Shown: positions 1 to 13,300, counted from the first letter of the stretch. The stretch is DNA of 64,000 bases from Heterotrichella gracilis (GCA_032358255.1 JAULBX010003332.1:1-64000), one strand, 5' to 3'. Translations and numbers: made by a program. The notes: a model not told the origin generated them from the sequence alone.

Positions 1-354
1 CCACCAAGACCAGCATTGCATCAGATAACGACCCACTCATGCCATTCAACATTGTGTTTGCCACGCTGCTTGTTCATGCACGCAGTAGCCCCACGTGCCT
101 TCACACTTCCAGATGGGCAGCCATTATCACCCCCTTCTGGCCAAACGTTTGCACACAAATTCACCCCTTGTTGGCATATGCAAAAATGGTTGGTATAAAC
201 ATTGCCAGGACAGGACTGCTTGACGTCGCATGAGCCAGACTGACTGCTAATTTGCTTGCCAAGCTTTTTGTTGGAATGCATGTACTCTGAAGTAACTGAC
301 TTTGTAATTTCCTAATGCCCCCCCCGCGGCCCCCCGACACCCCCGTACATGCAG

Positions 355-2581
355 GCCCCACAGGCTCCCTGCTGCATGGGTGGGACAAGCAGGGAGAATA
401 TCTGATGAAGAAGTGGCAGGGGGTATCGCTAGCGGAGCGCCTGCCCCAGGCGGTGTGGAGGGGCAGACTCCATGACCCAGAATACCCCCAGCGGGATGCG
501 CTCAGGTAAGCAAGTTAAAATAAAGTTGAGTAAATTAAAAATGAAAAATGAAAATTATGTTGGGGCATGATGGACAGGAGGGCGTTGCCCTTCTTCCTTT
601 GACCACCCAGCCTGTGTAAGGGGGAAAAAGAAGAAGAAGAAAAACAGCCTGTGTAAGGATAGACTGTCCCAGGGTAGCATTGGGTCCCTTTGTTGTGGTG
701 GGACCTCCCTATGTGGTGTTGTCAATGGAAATCCAATCTAATTAGAGAAAAGCAAAGGTCAAAAGCACATGCCCTCCACCCCATCCCTTAGGGTAAGGCT
801 TGTGCGGTTGCTGTCATAAAACTGCACCCCACCTGTTACCCCACCCGCCACCCACTTCTGCAGGCGTCGCTTTGCCTCTTGCCCCCAGACCCTGGAGGGT
901 GCCGGCAGGGCAAGGGAGGCATCGCTGTTCAACCTAACGGGACCAGGGGCGGTACATTTGCATGACCTGGGGGAATTCAGGTGGGGCAAGCCAGGGGTGG
1001 GCACCACGGGCAGGGATATTTTCAGGGGTGGTAATATGCAAACAAATACCCTAAGCCCTAGGCTTCAGTCACTGGCTTCACTGGGCAACTGGGTTAATAG
1101 GGTTTAACGGCTTCAATGGTTTCAAAATGGCATACCCTCTCTGCCCTATTTGGCAAGCGGGTATCACACACCCCAAACCCATTGTTGCTGGTCAGTAAAG
1201 GGGTACCCTAAAACCCTTGAAATCTTGAGGGTAAACCCCAATACTCCCCTTGCAAACACCCTGTGTCCGCCTCCCGACCTCCTAAGAGGTGCTGCATCCC
1301 AAACCCTACACTCCAGAATCCTACACCGACCCTTGCACCCAAAACCCTAAGCGCCGCGCCCCCAAACCCTTCCCGCAGGTACCCAGTGTATCTCGAGACA
1401 GCCGCCTATGCCTCCAACCTGAAGCAGAAGCTGGCGGTGGGGAGTGTGGTGCTCTCAGCGCGCATGGAGTTCCACGAATGGTGGTCCCGGGGACTGCGGC
1501 CGGGGATGCACTTTGTGGAGCTGGACCCTGACGATTTGTGCGAGGAGGTGGTGAGAAAGGTGGGTGAATTCCTTAATGCCATTGACCCATGCAGCGGTGA
1601 CTTGGGTAAGCAGTTAACCCCGTTGATGTAAGTTATCCACGTCGTTGGACCTCATTTATATCCCATCCTATCATACGAGTGCAGGCACAGGATGTGTCCG
1701 ATGTACAATTTAGTCACCCATGTCTGATTGACCAATCCTTTGCCTAGGTGGCTGCCATGAATGCAGCCATTGATCAAGCCGCTCAGCTGGCCTCCCATGC
1801 AAGGGGGTTGAAATCACAGCAGAGAAATGCGGCGCATCCCAAGCACAGTCGAAGGAGCACAAACCCCAGGCAGGGTTTGCGGGCTGCGGGGATGCAGTCT
1901 GGTCTTCAAGGGACCAGGCAAAGAAAAGTGCATCCCTGGGGCAGCAGGTGGCAGCCGGAGCAGATTGCAGCGGCCGGGCAAAATGTGAGTAGGGTATCAA
2001 GATTAGGGTGACCTTTGTACAAATTGAGAGCTCATGCGCGTCCAAGTTAAACTTCACAATACCAAGTCACCACCACTATATAGTGGTGGTGACTTGGTAT
2101 GACATATATGTCACACGATGGCAATGTCATTGAGTGCACTGCATTGCATGCCGTGGACTTGCAGTGGGGGGCCATACTATTGACACCTGCTTCTGGGCCT
2201 GACCGTCAACCGTTGGCAACTTCAGTGACAGTTCATGCCTCAGTGCGCCTGTATCAAACTTCCTTCAGGAAATAACCATCACCACAGTCCTGTAGACCAC
2301 AGCCCTGTTGCCACACGCTGACCTCCCCGTTGTGCCTTTTCCAGTTCACCCGCACCCACCTGCAGATGGCTGACGTCCTACTCTACATGCGCGACATGCT
2401 GGCGGCATACGCGCACATGCAATCGGGCCCTGCTCCTGTGCCCTCAACCAACGCAGTATGCTACACCGGCCAAATGCTTCTGGAGCAGTTTGGGTACCCT
2501 CACAGGGTTGATGCTGTGCGCGTGGCGGGGGTGTACCCTTGGTTGGTGGACTGGCAAGGGGGGTGTCCACAAGATGGGTGA
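355..2581 (+). CDS. GT90 (CAP10/rumi-type) glycosyltransferase, 3' part
   Basis: Five exons fit one reading frame: 355-505, 864-980, 1379-1559, 1748-1984 and 2345-2581 (TGA), each with an AG acceptor and GT donor and with phases 1/2/2/0/0 matching across junctions. The protein shows the late part of the CAP10/DUF821 fold: a WRGR motif in the first visible exon, an RRFASCP segment, then the block ending GSVVLSARMEFHEWW followed by LRPGMHFV, which is where this family binds the nucleotide sugar. The last exon continues with AGQNFTRTHLQMADV, the usual end of the domain. Members transfer glucose or xylose in the secretory pathway; the substrate here cannot be told. The 5' exons lie before the window. 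The exon at 1748-1984 carries an unusually long basic insert (about residues 17-70 of that exon), absent from typical members, so its donor is the least certain. Confidence 0.84.
2059..2100. repeat. Perfect 42-bp palindrome in a GT90 intron
   Basis: Two 21-base arms are exact reverse complements with no spacer; the centre is ACTATATAGT. It lies in the last intron of the GT90 gene. It would extrude as a perfect hairpin in DNA or in the pre-mRNA. No transposon gene or target duplication is visible. Confidence 0.95.
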
Positions 2582-2995
2582 AATTCAATGGGGAGATTCC
2601 ATCGGATGTGAAAAAATGGGTGGTGGGGATAGGTGTCGCGCATGAGCTTGCCAATGGGTGGCTATATGCAAGCACAAAGTTGTATGCATCATTGATCTGA
2701 GATTGTGTTGAAAGACTCAGTTGAAGTTACATTTCTCCTTGACATTGACACAATCCCCTTTCTTACTTTCTAATATGAAGTTAGTTGTGAAGGGAAATGC
2801 AATGGTGAAATTCAATAGGATATGTCTGCCACACAGGGTAGTTCCTAAGGACACAAAATGTAGCAGCGCCTGATTGATCCATACACAGTGGACAGGTGAT
2901 AAATCGCATAACATATGCCTGTAATGCAATTACGCAAGCGACAGAAATTATTTGGTGACTGCAGAGTTGAATAAGGCAGGGTACCGCGTATTGAT
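2582..2995. other. Convergent intergenic spacer
   Basis: This is the space between the stop codons of the GT90 gene (+) and cystinosin (-). It must hold both 3' untranslated regions. No further coding, RNA or repeat signal was seen. Confidence 0.6.
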
Positions 2996-5743
2996 TCAGC
3001 GTTCCCTAGGCAAACTGTTTGACCTCCCACCGCGCAGCAGCACATCCCCCGCACCCTCCTCCGCCCGTGCCGCAGCATCAGCAATCAGCGGCACGACCTC
3101 CACGTCCCTCCCCTCCTCCCCATTCCTATCCATGAACTCGCCCCCCTTGTCAGCATCCGGCAGCATGTCTGGGTTGGGATCCCAGTACAGCACGAAATGC
3201 TGTGTGAGAAAAATCAAGTCGAACAATATGCTGACGGCTCCCAGCCCAAACTTGACTGGGTCCCCGTACACCGCGGCAGGGTCGTGTTTGACAATGGCGT
3301 CCATGAAAAGCTGTGTCAAGGATAGGAATCCCCCTATGATGTCCAGCACCACGTTGTCTATATTCCATCCCACAGTGGATTTGCGCTTGTAATTCATTAT
3401 CACCTGAGGGGGACAAGATCACATTAAAAATAAATTGGTGACATGCCTTCCAGCATGCAGTCAGGATTGCACAGTGCCTCCAAGGAGCTCCTACCATGAC
3501 ACTGGCTTTGACCAATTCTTGACATTTGTGCATTCCAGCAATACATGCCAACTCCAACCACAATCCCCAATAAGGCTTCAAAGCAAAATATTGCAGAGCA
3601 GAAAGCTGTGGCTGCGTTTACCGGCAAGTAGATACAGTCCACGTGGGATGTACTTGCAGCACGTGAGCACCAGCTTCCAGAAGCCGACAGTACGGAAATT
3701 GCAAACACGATAGGACAAAGCCAACAGCCAAGACAAGTTCAGAGCACAGCTCTGGTTTAAACACATCCACGTGAAGCAGTAATAGGAGGTCATGGATGCA
3801 GAGGACACGGCAGAGTTGGTGACCAATTTTATCACCTGTGGGATGTACTTGCAGCACGTGAGCACCAGCTTCCAGAAGCTGAGGTAGTACAGGAAGCGCA
3901 GCCATGACAGCCAGCTGCCCGGGCCCTGGGGGAACTCCCCAATCAGCACCATGTAGGCACAGGAGAAACCTACAAAATTGTGATTGTAAATGTTATTGTA
4001 ACAGTAATCGCAATCGCAGGCACAGGAGAAACCTACGCAGCAAGTACAGTCACATGCATGCCGCAGGCTGGGTGGCCCCACCAACAATGGCCCAATGCAG
4101 TGCACTTCTGTCATCCATTAACCTCTGCCAAATGCCAGCCCCATGCAAAAGCTCATCAAGCAAATCCCTTTTCATGCTTGTGTGCCACTGGGCACCAGGG
4201 GATTCTAGCCCTCTCAAACCCGGGAACCACAATCCAAATAACTCGCCTGCCGCGGACTGACGTGTAATTCCACACAGCGGTATTAAGTGACACAATGATA
4301 TACATAGATAGATACATACCCGCCAGTGGCCCTGCCTCTAGGCGTCCCCTTTTCCTTTTTTGTAAGCCCTCCAATCCCCCGCCCCCTCACCTACAAAGCA
4401 GGCGGTGACCACCTTGCATGTGCGTGACACGGTCTGCCCCCCCCGGTCATAGATGCCCGCCTGGGTCAGCGTGATGGAAGTGAGCAGCAGCGCGTGCAGC
4501 GCAAACCCCAAGTCATTAGCCTCAACTGCACTGGTCTTGCCGTCGTTCACCTGAAAATGAAAGGGATTTCAAGTCCTAGCGTATATCCCAATCCCTAAAA
4601 AGTGTTGGCCTCAACCGCGCTGGCCTTGCCGTCATTCACCTTGACATAAGAGGACATTGTAGCCCCAGAGCGTTAACCCTAAACCCTAAAAGGTCGTTGG
4701 CCTCAACCGCGCTGGTCTTGCCATGGAGAAGGGACATAGAGTGGCCATGGAGTAGCGACACAGAGTGAAAAACGCCAAAAACCTAGAGCCTGGTGCCCAA
4801 AGAGAAAGGAAAGCATGTAACTGACAAACTGCCCGCTGTGCAACCCCCACACCCCGCCCAAACCCTCCGCCCACCCACCCCTGCATAGTGTGTAATGCCA
4901 TGCAACTGCCAGCTGTGCACTGTCACACCCTGCCCAGCGCCACCCAACCTCTGCCCTCACCCACCGCTGCATAGTCTGCCTTGATGGAAGGGCTGAGCAG
5001 AAATCCTATGTTGAATGCGCTGTATGACACGTAGCCAATGACGTTGAACACAAGGAAGTCAAGCGACAGGCCCGTCACGCTCTTGCGCGTGTAGTTCATG
5101 AACACCTGCGGCATAAGTTGTGTAGGGTTTGCGTGAAACCCCTAAACCCTAGACCCTAAATCCTAAAACGACAAACCCTGAACTCTATATGGAAAGGAGG
5201 GAGGGATTTTTACAGGGCTGCCATGCGCTATTGCAATGCTGCATGATGCGATGCGATGCGAGCTACATGATGCAGAGCAACACCGCCTCAACCTTGCCTC
5301 GGCACGTGCTCGCACACAGCTAGCTACTGGTTTGCAACAATGGAATTCATCCTCCCATGCAAGGTACAGGAGCAGGCTAAAATGGACAGCGTTTGGCGCA
5401 CCTGTGGATAGAAGCTGAGGCTCCAGCATGCAAAGTATGCCCAGCCGATGACTGCAGAGATGCGGTTGTAGGGTGCCGGGATGCTAGGGTCTGTCGGCAA
5501 CCCTAGCCCCAGCCCTAACGCGATGGCTATGATGATCACCGCGGCACTTGATCGGAATATCTTTTCCACCTTGCGCTGCTTCAGGTTGACTGCGCTGCTG
5601 TCTACGGAGATGCTAAAGTGGGCCTGTGGCGCGCTAGGGTTTTGCTGGGGTTTCAGGAGGGTTTGATGGCGAGGGCTGGTCGAGGGCGCGTCATCGTCCA
5701 CTGCTACCATGGTGGCCAGAGGAGGAGGCGAGCTAGCTGGCAT
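2996..5743 (-). CDS. CTNS: Cystinosin, lysosomal/vacuolar cystine-proton symporter
   Basis: Five exons in transcript order, 5743-5402, 5105-4965, 4550-4391, 3969-3836 and 3403-2996, join with full phase agreement to 394 codons plus a stop (animal cystinosin is about 370). The two PQ-loop repeats are clear: SLSFYPQ followed by VFMNYTRKSVTGLSLDF, and CCKYIPQ followed by VIMNYKRKSTVGWNIDN. Between them lie hydrophobic helices, and YDRGGQ matches the conserved loop of the family. The C-terminus keeps GDPVKFGLGAVSILFD and QHFVLYW, then adds an acidic tail. The family exports cystine from lysosomes or vacuoles with protons. The N-terminus (about 75 residues) is hydrophilic with no obvious signal peptide, as in plant members. 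The start is the first ATG of the exon. Partial copies of exon edges sit in introns 2, 3 and 4. Confidence 0.95.
3648..3683 (-). repeat. Intronic copy of the 3' edge of cystinosin exon 4
   Basis: About 36 bases, reading on the minus strand GFWKLVLTCCKYIP, repeat the end of the real exon 4 (3836-3880, SFWKLVLTCCKYIPQ) inside the next intron, 190 bases downstream. Identity is nearly complete over CTTCCAGAAGC and the adjoining TGTACTTGCAGCACGTGAGC. Using it as an exon would alter the second PQ loop, so it is best read as a decayed duplicate. Confidence 0.85.
4019..4037 (-). repeat. Intronic copy of the 5' edge of cystinosin exon 4
   Basis: The string CACAGGAGAAACCTAC, which spans the acceptor and first codons of exon 4 (3958-3973), occurs again at 4020-4036 inside the upstream intron. 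The copy provides a second plausible 3' splice site. Confidence 0.7.
4606..4724 (-). repeat. Two intronic copies of the 5' edge of cystinosin exon 3 around a telomere-like tract
   Basis: The first codons of exon 3 (VNDGKTSAVEAND, 4514-4550) recur at 4606-4641 and again at 4693-4722, with only a few substitutions. Between the two extra copies, at 4676-4690, is AACCCTAAACCCTAAAA. Exon 3 therefore has three versions of its start in tandem; only the one nearest the rest of the exon is followed by an intact coding sequence. Confidence 0.88.
5136..5170. repeat. Degenerate telomere-like tract in cystinosin intron 1
   Basis: Five imperfect CCCTAAA units in a row lie just upstream of the acceptor of exon 2. 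No flanking duplication was found here. Confidence 0.8.
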
Positions 5744-7312
5744 TTGAGGAGGGTGCTGGGTGGTCTGGTGGCGTTGTCAGCTGTGCGGCTGGCTCCACAT
5801 TGCAGGCGGGTTACAGGAGGGATAGGGCAAAGCGTGTTTCTGGTGGAGCTACATGGCTGGAGTTTAGGCGCCTTGGACAATCTATGACTTGTGTGTCTTA
5901 CACCTTGCTGTAGCTGCCCTGTCTAGGTGATGCGAGTTGGCGTTTAGGTTGGGTGGGTGTTTACTAAGGAGCCAAAAGGAGAATGTCCTGCACCGTGAAC
6001 ACCCCGTCAGTAAGCAGCAGAAGGTCGTGCTGCAGTTACATATAAGAGCACAATAAACCTTGCGCCATACGCAGTAACTCGCCATCGCAGTTGAGGAAAG
6101 TAGTAGACTAGTCTGTCATGGGCGTGACTGGTTGCCAAACAGCAGTTGAACCATATGTTGAGGCTCACGCCAAACAGTGGCCAAGTTTGGTAGAAGAAGA
6201 AACGGAGGCGTTATGGATACGTACATAAAACCCTATGCAAGAGCGGTTGTTGTGTTTCACAACCATGGTCCCATGTGTGCCACTACGGTATGCATGCACT
6301 ACCTTGAGGAAGAGATATCGCCACCGGCAAGGTTCCAGGGTTATAGCTGGAGATGGGAAACCCAGAGTACGGTCTTGTTGTTGTGATCTGCTAGTTGATA
6401 GCAGCCAGATCGCTTTGCTGGAAACCCTAATTTCGTTGGTGGGTGCTCGTGTGTGATCTGAAATTGATAGCAAATCTAAGTACTATTATAGGACCTCTCG
6501 TAACGTAACCAACAGCACGTTCCACCCGCAGTGTCGCGTGTACCTTGCCTATTGGAATAGGTTCTCTCTCTCTTGAAAACGGTGGTACCAGGTCAGACTT
6601 TGGGCAACTGTCACTGACAGTGTCAGACTTGGTTTCCCGCGAATTTTGGTTGGCCAGTTGGTACCACAGCTTTTCACCACAGCTGTCCTATAAAGAACCC
6701 AACACGCGTTCTGGTCTTGTATTGCAGCATAGTGGCTACGGGCCATCAAGATATTCGTTGCAAAGGCCCTTCCTCTTGGCAATCTTGGGTTTGCCGGGAT
6801 CACGATGCCTGATGTCGTGATTCAGATGCCTTGAACTGTAGTGAGAGAACAGCCCTGCGTTACGGTTCTCTTCCAACCACTGGAACCGAATTTCCGTGAG
6901 TTATTGCTTGACCAGGCTGAATCGCAGCTGCGTTCTTCCCACAGACGCACCCCAAACCTGGCTCCTACACATCGGGTTTGTGCAGGTGAGGTGCGCCTGC
7001 TGTTTCTGGCTTGGTCCCCCAACGACTCGTAACGAATCTGAGTTATCATCACCAGGCTGGTGGGAGTGACATCCAGCCAGTAGCTTCAATAATCTTTCTA
7101 GGTGCAGCTGGCCCCACTGGGCCAATGACAACACCCACATGGCACATGTTGCCAACAGGGCTTCTTTCCCATAAAATTGTCACTATTGAGCACCATACAA
7201 GTCCCTGCAGCTTCCTCACTCTAGCCTGCACTAGTTTTCATATGCATGCATATGCGTTTGGGCTGAGGCCCATGCCTGCCCGCAGGTGTGGTGCCCCCCG
7301 TAGATCCACACC
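5744..7312. other. Divergent intergenic region between cystinosin and MON1
   Basis: It separates two start codons pointing outwards, so it must contain both promoters. No recognisable coding exon, RNA gene or repeat was seen; the open frames here lack family similarity and have no supporting splice structure. The last 50 bases hold a possible acceptor (CCGCAG at 7280-7285) before the MON1 ATG, so a 5' untranslated intron is possible. Confidence 0.5.
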
Positions 7313-10300
7313 ATGGCAGACGACCCAGAGGTTACCGAGCTGCTGGGTGCAGCCATGGACGAGCTGGACCTCGACTTGAAAGCAGCCACCATCAACCCAT
7401 ATGGCAGCGTGGCACCAGCCAGCGGGGCCTCAACAGCCCTCCCCCCACAACCCAGCACCAGGGAACAAGTCCAAGACCTGGTGTCTAGCGTCATGGACGA
7501 GGTTGCTCTTGAAACCAAGTTTGCAGCGCAGCTGTCACCCGGCTACCAGCCCGATGAACCCAATGGAGGCCAATCAGGCGCTCCAGCGGAGCGTGTTTCA
7601 CTGGCAGCTCAGCTCAGGCAGCTAACCCTACAGGAGGGTGGGGATAGCAGCGATGGGGAGGACTTTTCAGACGCGGACGACGAGCTGGATGGCCTTTCCC
7701 ACAAGGAGCTGATGGCGCAGACTGAGGCCCTGCTGCGGTCGATTGGGGTACCCCAGAAACGGGTCAAGGCGCTGGTGGCCACTGACCCGCTACAGCAGCC
7801 AGCTGCCGAAGCCACAGATGATGAGGCAACCCCCTTTGCTACCCCTGCTCCTGTGTCGGAGAGCAAGGATGCTGCCACTGCAGCCAGCACAACCCAGCAG
7901 GGTGATGCAGCGGCGCCCACCCAAGGGAAGCAAACCACCTCAGAAAATGGGGCCACCGATGCGCAGTCCACCCCCACGGCAGCCGACTCGGGAGCCAACG
8001 GCAAGCAGCCGCCAGTTCAGCACCCCACCGTGGTGGCCCCCACCCCCCTGGGAGTCATCCGCAGCACCTCCCCTCTCAAGCCCAACATCCACGCCCCCTT
8101 CAACCTGGTCCCCGGCGCACCCGGCCCGCTCCTCCCCCTGCGATCCACATCATGCTACTCCTCCCCTGCAGACAGCCCCAAATCGGTGTCCCGCCGGGGA
8201 TCCCTGCCGCAGAGCGCCCCTGCTGAGGTGCTCATGTCGGCTGCCAGCGGGGCATCGCTGGTGGAAGCCAGCTCAATCCACGATGTAAGGGGGCCAGGGG
8301 GTGGTGGTTGCTGTCAACACAGTGTGCGGGTCATGCGTCGTGCATCTGTCCATGTGTGCATGTGCATATGTTGGGTTGTGCATGTCGTGGCATGTTCTCC
8401 CCTGTTCCCTGGGGGGGGGTCCCATTATTTGGTTCTACCAGGCTGCCCATATATTGTCATCCTGTATTTCTGCAGCATGTGTGAATGCACGTACATGAGC
8501 TTAGATGCACGTCGCTGTACCTGCACCGCAATGTACAGCAGTGCTGCCCATCATCAGCTGCTGACTCCAATGATGTGAAATTAGCTGTGTCCCTCCTCCG
8601 TGCAGGGTTCCCTCCCCTCTGGCCTACACATGGTGCGCTCCCAACCCAGCTTGCTTGTGCGCACCGCCAGCTCAGACTCCATCGGCCAATCCACACCCAC
8701 CAGCAGCGTCTTGGCGGACTCCCGGCCCAAGACAACAGGTGGGAGAATCAACTGTCCGAAACTCGCTGCGTGTGCATGGAAAGACGGGGGTGCGAAAAGA
8801 TGTGACATATAAATTATTATAAAGAATGTATGAAAAACTTGAATGATTATATGTTTTGGTGGATGCATGCTGGGTGGGGCACGCATGTTATATGGATGTG
8901 CTTAGGGTTTAGGGTTTGAAGGTGCCACTGCAGCGCTGGGAGATTGCGGAAGGTCAGTGGATGGTATAGACAGTGCCGGTAGAGAACTGTGTGGCGCCGC
9001 TTGGGCAAGGCTGTTTGCTCGCCTGGCTGCATTGCTGGAATGCGTCCTCCCTCAAATAGGCACACACCTGGTGAATGGTGCACTGCCAGTGAAGTAAGTA
9101 ATTCTGAATAAGTGACCGTGACTTATTCACCCTGAAAGAAGCTTGCGTCACCGCCCACTGCCGCAGACCCATCCTCCCACCCGCCCGCCAGCACCAGCCC
9201 CAACAGCGCTGTCAGCGACAAAATCAAGAAGTGGGAGACGGTGCTGGGCACAAAGCCCGCCCCCCCTCAAATACGGCCATGGGACAGCCCCCCCCGCCCC
9301 CCTCGTGCGCCCCATTCCCAGCGCGGCGACAGCAGCGGCGTAGGGGGTGGTGCGATAGTGAGCCCTGCAGGGAGCGTCAGCAGCAGGGGGAGCACTGCCC
9401 CTTCAGGGGTGCAGCAGCAGCGGCGGCCCACCACAGGTTAGGGTTTTCCCACTGCATTTGGGCCACTGGAGTAGGTTTCCCTGTTACAGGTTGGGTGCCT
9501 CATGGCTCGTATGCATTTGTGAGTTTTCCAATGCACATCATTGGTGTTGCTAATGTGACCTCCCCCCATGCATCAGCTTGCAGGCACCTTTTCCGTTGGC
9601 ATGCCCCCCCGTTGCACCCCATTGCTGGCCTCGATTCTACTCATTTCAAATCCCCCACCGCAACCCTGGGTCCCTTTTCTAAACGAGTATCCCCCTTGCA
9701 GGCCCAGTAGTCGCTGACATGGCGCCCCCCTCGGAGCCCTCCGACTCGCTGGATGACCGTCCCACCCTGCCTGCTGGCGCTCGAGACCTTGCCTCAGATG
9801 CATACGCAGAGGCGCTCAAGCTCATACTGCCAGAGGCGTTTGAGGCGCCAGCGGGGCCAAAGGATGGTGTGAGCGGGGGGAAATTGCCTGCGCTGGCGGC
9901 TAGGCAAACATCCGCTACCTCGTCAGGTGTGTGCACCCTGCATCCTCCACCCTGCACCCTAGGCAATAGTGGCTAAGCATGCGGACTCACCCTAGGCACT
10001 GTCTGGGCAGGTGTGCCCCTCCTGCACCCTACGCATGCGGCATGCAGGAGCTGCAATACGAGTTGTTGCTACCGGACGAAGCAACAACCATTCTCTCCTT
10101 TCCTCGCACATGCTGCGCAAAATATAATAATACTCTCCCCCCTTTACAGGCCCGGCAGAGCGCGACCCCTCCTGGCGCCGCCAGCCCAAGCACGTGTTTG
10201 TGCTGTCAAACGCAGGTAATGGTGAACACTGCTGCATCAGAGTGCCCTTTCAACCCATGCGTAGTGGTTTGAGAATGCACCCGCATCTGTGGGATCACCC

Positions 10301-13300
10301 GTGCGCATCATGCAGCAGCATGAACTTGTTTGCAGATTGCAAGCCCCCCATTCCAGCACAGTTCAAATATCTGCCGCTAATTGTGCATGCGCTGGTGAAG
10401 GCTGAATGTTGCCAATAAGCAGAGAGCCAAGCATCAACAGTCCACCCCCACACCCTGCAGGTAAACCTGTGTACTGTATGCACGGCGACACTGCGGCCCT
10501 TGCTGGCTTCACGGCTGTGTGCCAGGCGCTGATGAGCGTGGCTAAGGACAGGGGGGACAGCCTCAACACCATACGGTGGGGGTTAACTTTACAACCCTCG
10601 TCTTGCCTTTAAATCCATAAGACACTTGTACTGAAACATGGCAATTCATGGGAGAAACCTCAACCCTATGCACTGATCCGGATGACTTAAACTCATGCAC
10701 CACCACCTCAATTACAATGCTGATTGCATGGTCCCAGGCATGTGTATTGCTCCCTTACAACCCCTGTTCCTCCAGGTCTGGCTGCCACGTGGCGGTATTC
10801 CTTGACTGCTCCCCGCTGTACCATTTTACCCCATGCAAGACACTGGCGCCAACCCACATCGCCCGCTTTTTCGCACTCTTCAAACAACCATTCCCCCCAC
10901 CCCACCCTAAGCGATCCACATGTGGCGTCGGCCATCGGCGCCCCAGTATCTGCATCCTAACCTTTGCCCCCTCCCCTTTTCCCAGCTCTGGCTGCCACGT
11001 GGCTGTGTTCCTTGACCGCTCCCCGCTGTACCTGGTGCTGGTGGCGGCAACTGGGGAGCCGCTGCAGGCGCTGAGGCAGCAGCTGCAGCTGGTGCACGCG
11101 CAGCTCATGTCCATACTCACGTCGGCGGTGAGTGCAGCACACACTCCAAATTAAAGGATAAATTTTTCTTTTCCAATGTTAATTGCTTCTTAAAATGTAG
11201 AGAATGGAAACATTTAATAGCCGGGAGATCCAGGCTGTGCACCACTTGCCTGGGGCCTGCTTCCGGCGCCAAGCCAGCAGCTGCAGGATTGCATGCGCAT
11301 TGGTGTCGATTCTCACGTCAGCGGTGAGCACCGTGTAGGAGACTTTTGTGGGTCAAATTGCCTTGCTTTCCACTGTGTTTTGGCTGGCGTGCGCAGTGCA
11401 TCCACCACATGACGAGACCCTGCCAGCCATTGCACCAGGGTCTGCACATGTTGCATTTAGAGCACAAGGTGCGTGATACTCGAGGCACTACCAGACCATA
11501 CATACTGTTTGACCATAGGCAATCAGATCGCATAACCCATACCCCACGCGCACCTCCCCTCCCGCTGGTCCAAACCGTACCTCACCCCCCCTTGCAGGTG
11601 GAGGGCATGTACAGCCGCAACCCACGGTACGACGCGCGCGCGCTGCTGGGTGGCGCCACGTCAGCCATCACCTCATTGGTGCACTCCTTCTCGCGCGACC
11701 CCTCCTACTACCTCGCCTCCTTCCCCCCCTTGCCACTGCTGCCGCCCCACAGGGCCACCGCAGCCGCTGCATTGGGTGATGCGGTGCGGGCCTCTGGGGC
11801 GATGTATGGGCTGCTGCTGGCTGGCTGGCAGGTGAGGGGGCAAAACCCCGCTGGAAAACCCTACTGAAAATCCCTCTGAGACCTAGGGTAGGGTGGCGCT
11901 GCTGTGGGAGGAATCCCTGTGAAAACCCTAGGGCAGCCATGCTTGGGTGGTGCACACCCTTGACTGTTGCAGTTTCATGCTGCAAGTGGAAATAAAAACG
12001 TTTGTCTCTCGAGCGCGACCTGGTGGCGCCAAGCTTAGTGCATACCACATGGACCAGCAGCCACTTTCCACCTCCCACATGCCTCCACCCACAGAAGCAA
12101 CATCCATGTCTTCCCTCTCTCATCACCCTCTCTTGTGACCCCCGTCCCCCACCCGCACCCTTCAGGTGGTTGCGCTGTCCCAGCCCAAGTCCTCCCCTCT
12201 CCACCCGCATGACATCCTCCTGCTCACCAACTATGTGAGGGTCAACGTGTCGTTCAGACAGGTAAGGAGGGTTGTGTGCGTGCAAGGAGAGGTCATACAA
12301 ATGGTGGCCTCACGGCATATAGCTGTGTGTCATGGTGCCTTCACTGCAATGAGTGGTGGAAATCGTGGCCCTTACCAATGTGGCTCACCTCCTTGTCCTT
12401 GTTAAATAGTTTCTATGTTGTACATCCTGGCCCTCAAGGGTGGAATCCCAAGCTGTGCCCTTCTCCCCCCAAATTTTTGCAGCGCTAATCTACCTCTTAC
12501 CTCTTTGCTGACGCCCCTTTCCCTCTTTTTCTTTCTTGCAGGCCGAGTCCTTCTCCCCTGTGTGCCTGCCCACCTTCAACCCCTCAGCCTTCCTGCACGC
12601 ATACATCAACTTCCTTCATCAGGTAGGGGACACAGCAGGCAGGAGGGTAATGCATGCCGCGTCGCTGACCCTACACTTTGACCGATGTGTTGGCTGAAAG
12701 CCTACAGGCTTCGTTGGAGTGCCTGGGAACACTTAAATGCAGAAGGTCGCACTTGCCCATCAAGCCGTGCATCCACAGGCTGCATATTCTGATTTTTATG
12801 AGCCATCGTTTAAAGTAATAAGTAATAAAACGAAAAGGAATATATTTAACAATAAAAATTGTAATCGTCGTTTTCATTTTATTTTTAACCTCTTTGTTGA
12901 ACTTTCTGCCCCAGGACGCCTCCTGCTGCTTGCTGCTGCTTGCTCCCCAGGCAGGGTCATTCTACGAGCTGTCGGGGGCAGGGGGGAAAATGGCGCGGGA
13001 GCTGGAGGAGGAGGGGGTGATGGAGGTGGGTGGCCAGGGGCCAAAGTGCTGCTTAGGGCGTCCAGGGTTCACGCCCTTTCTGAAGTTTGTGTTCCCTTTC
13101 TTGGCCCCCCGCACTACCTCCCTTCCCCCCCACACCTCGCCCGCCCTCACCCCAGTGAACCATAATCATCATACTATCTTTTTCACTCTGCCGCTTACCC
13201 TCCGCCCCCGCGTCCGACCCCGCAGGCCATCGCTGATGCAGTCTCTGCCCCCAGCGGTGGCCTCATCACCATAGAGCAGCTCCCAAGGGCAGCAGGCGGG

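Noticed and set aside
3578-4114. 178-codon minus-strand frame read as one exon
   Set aside because: It merges cystinosin exon 4 with two introns and the duplicated exon edge; splice sites and phase support only 3969-3836.
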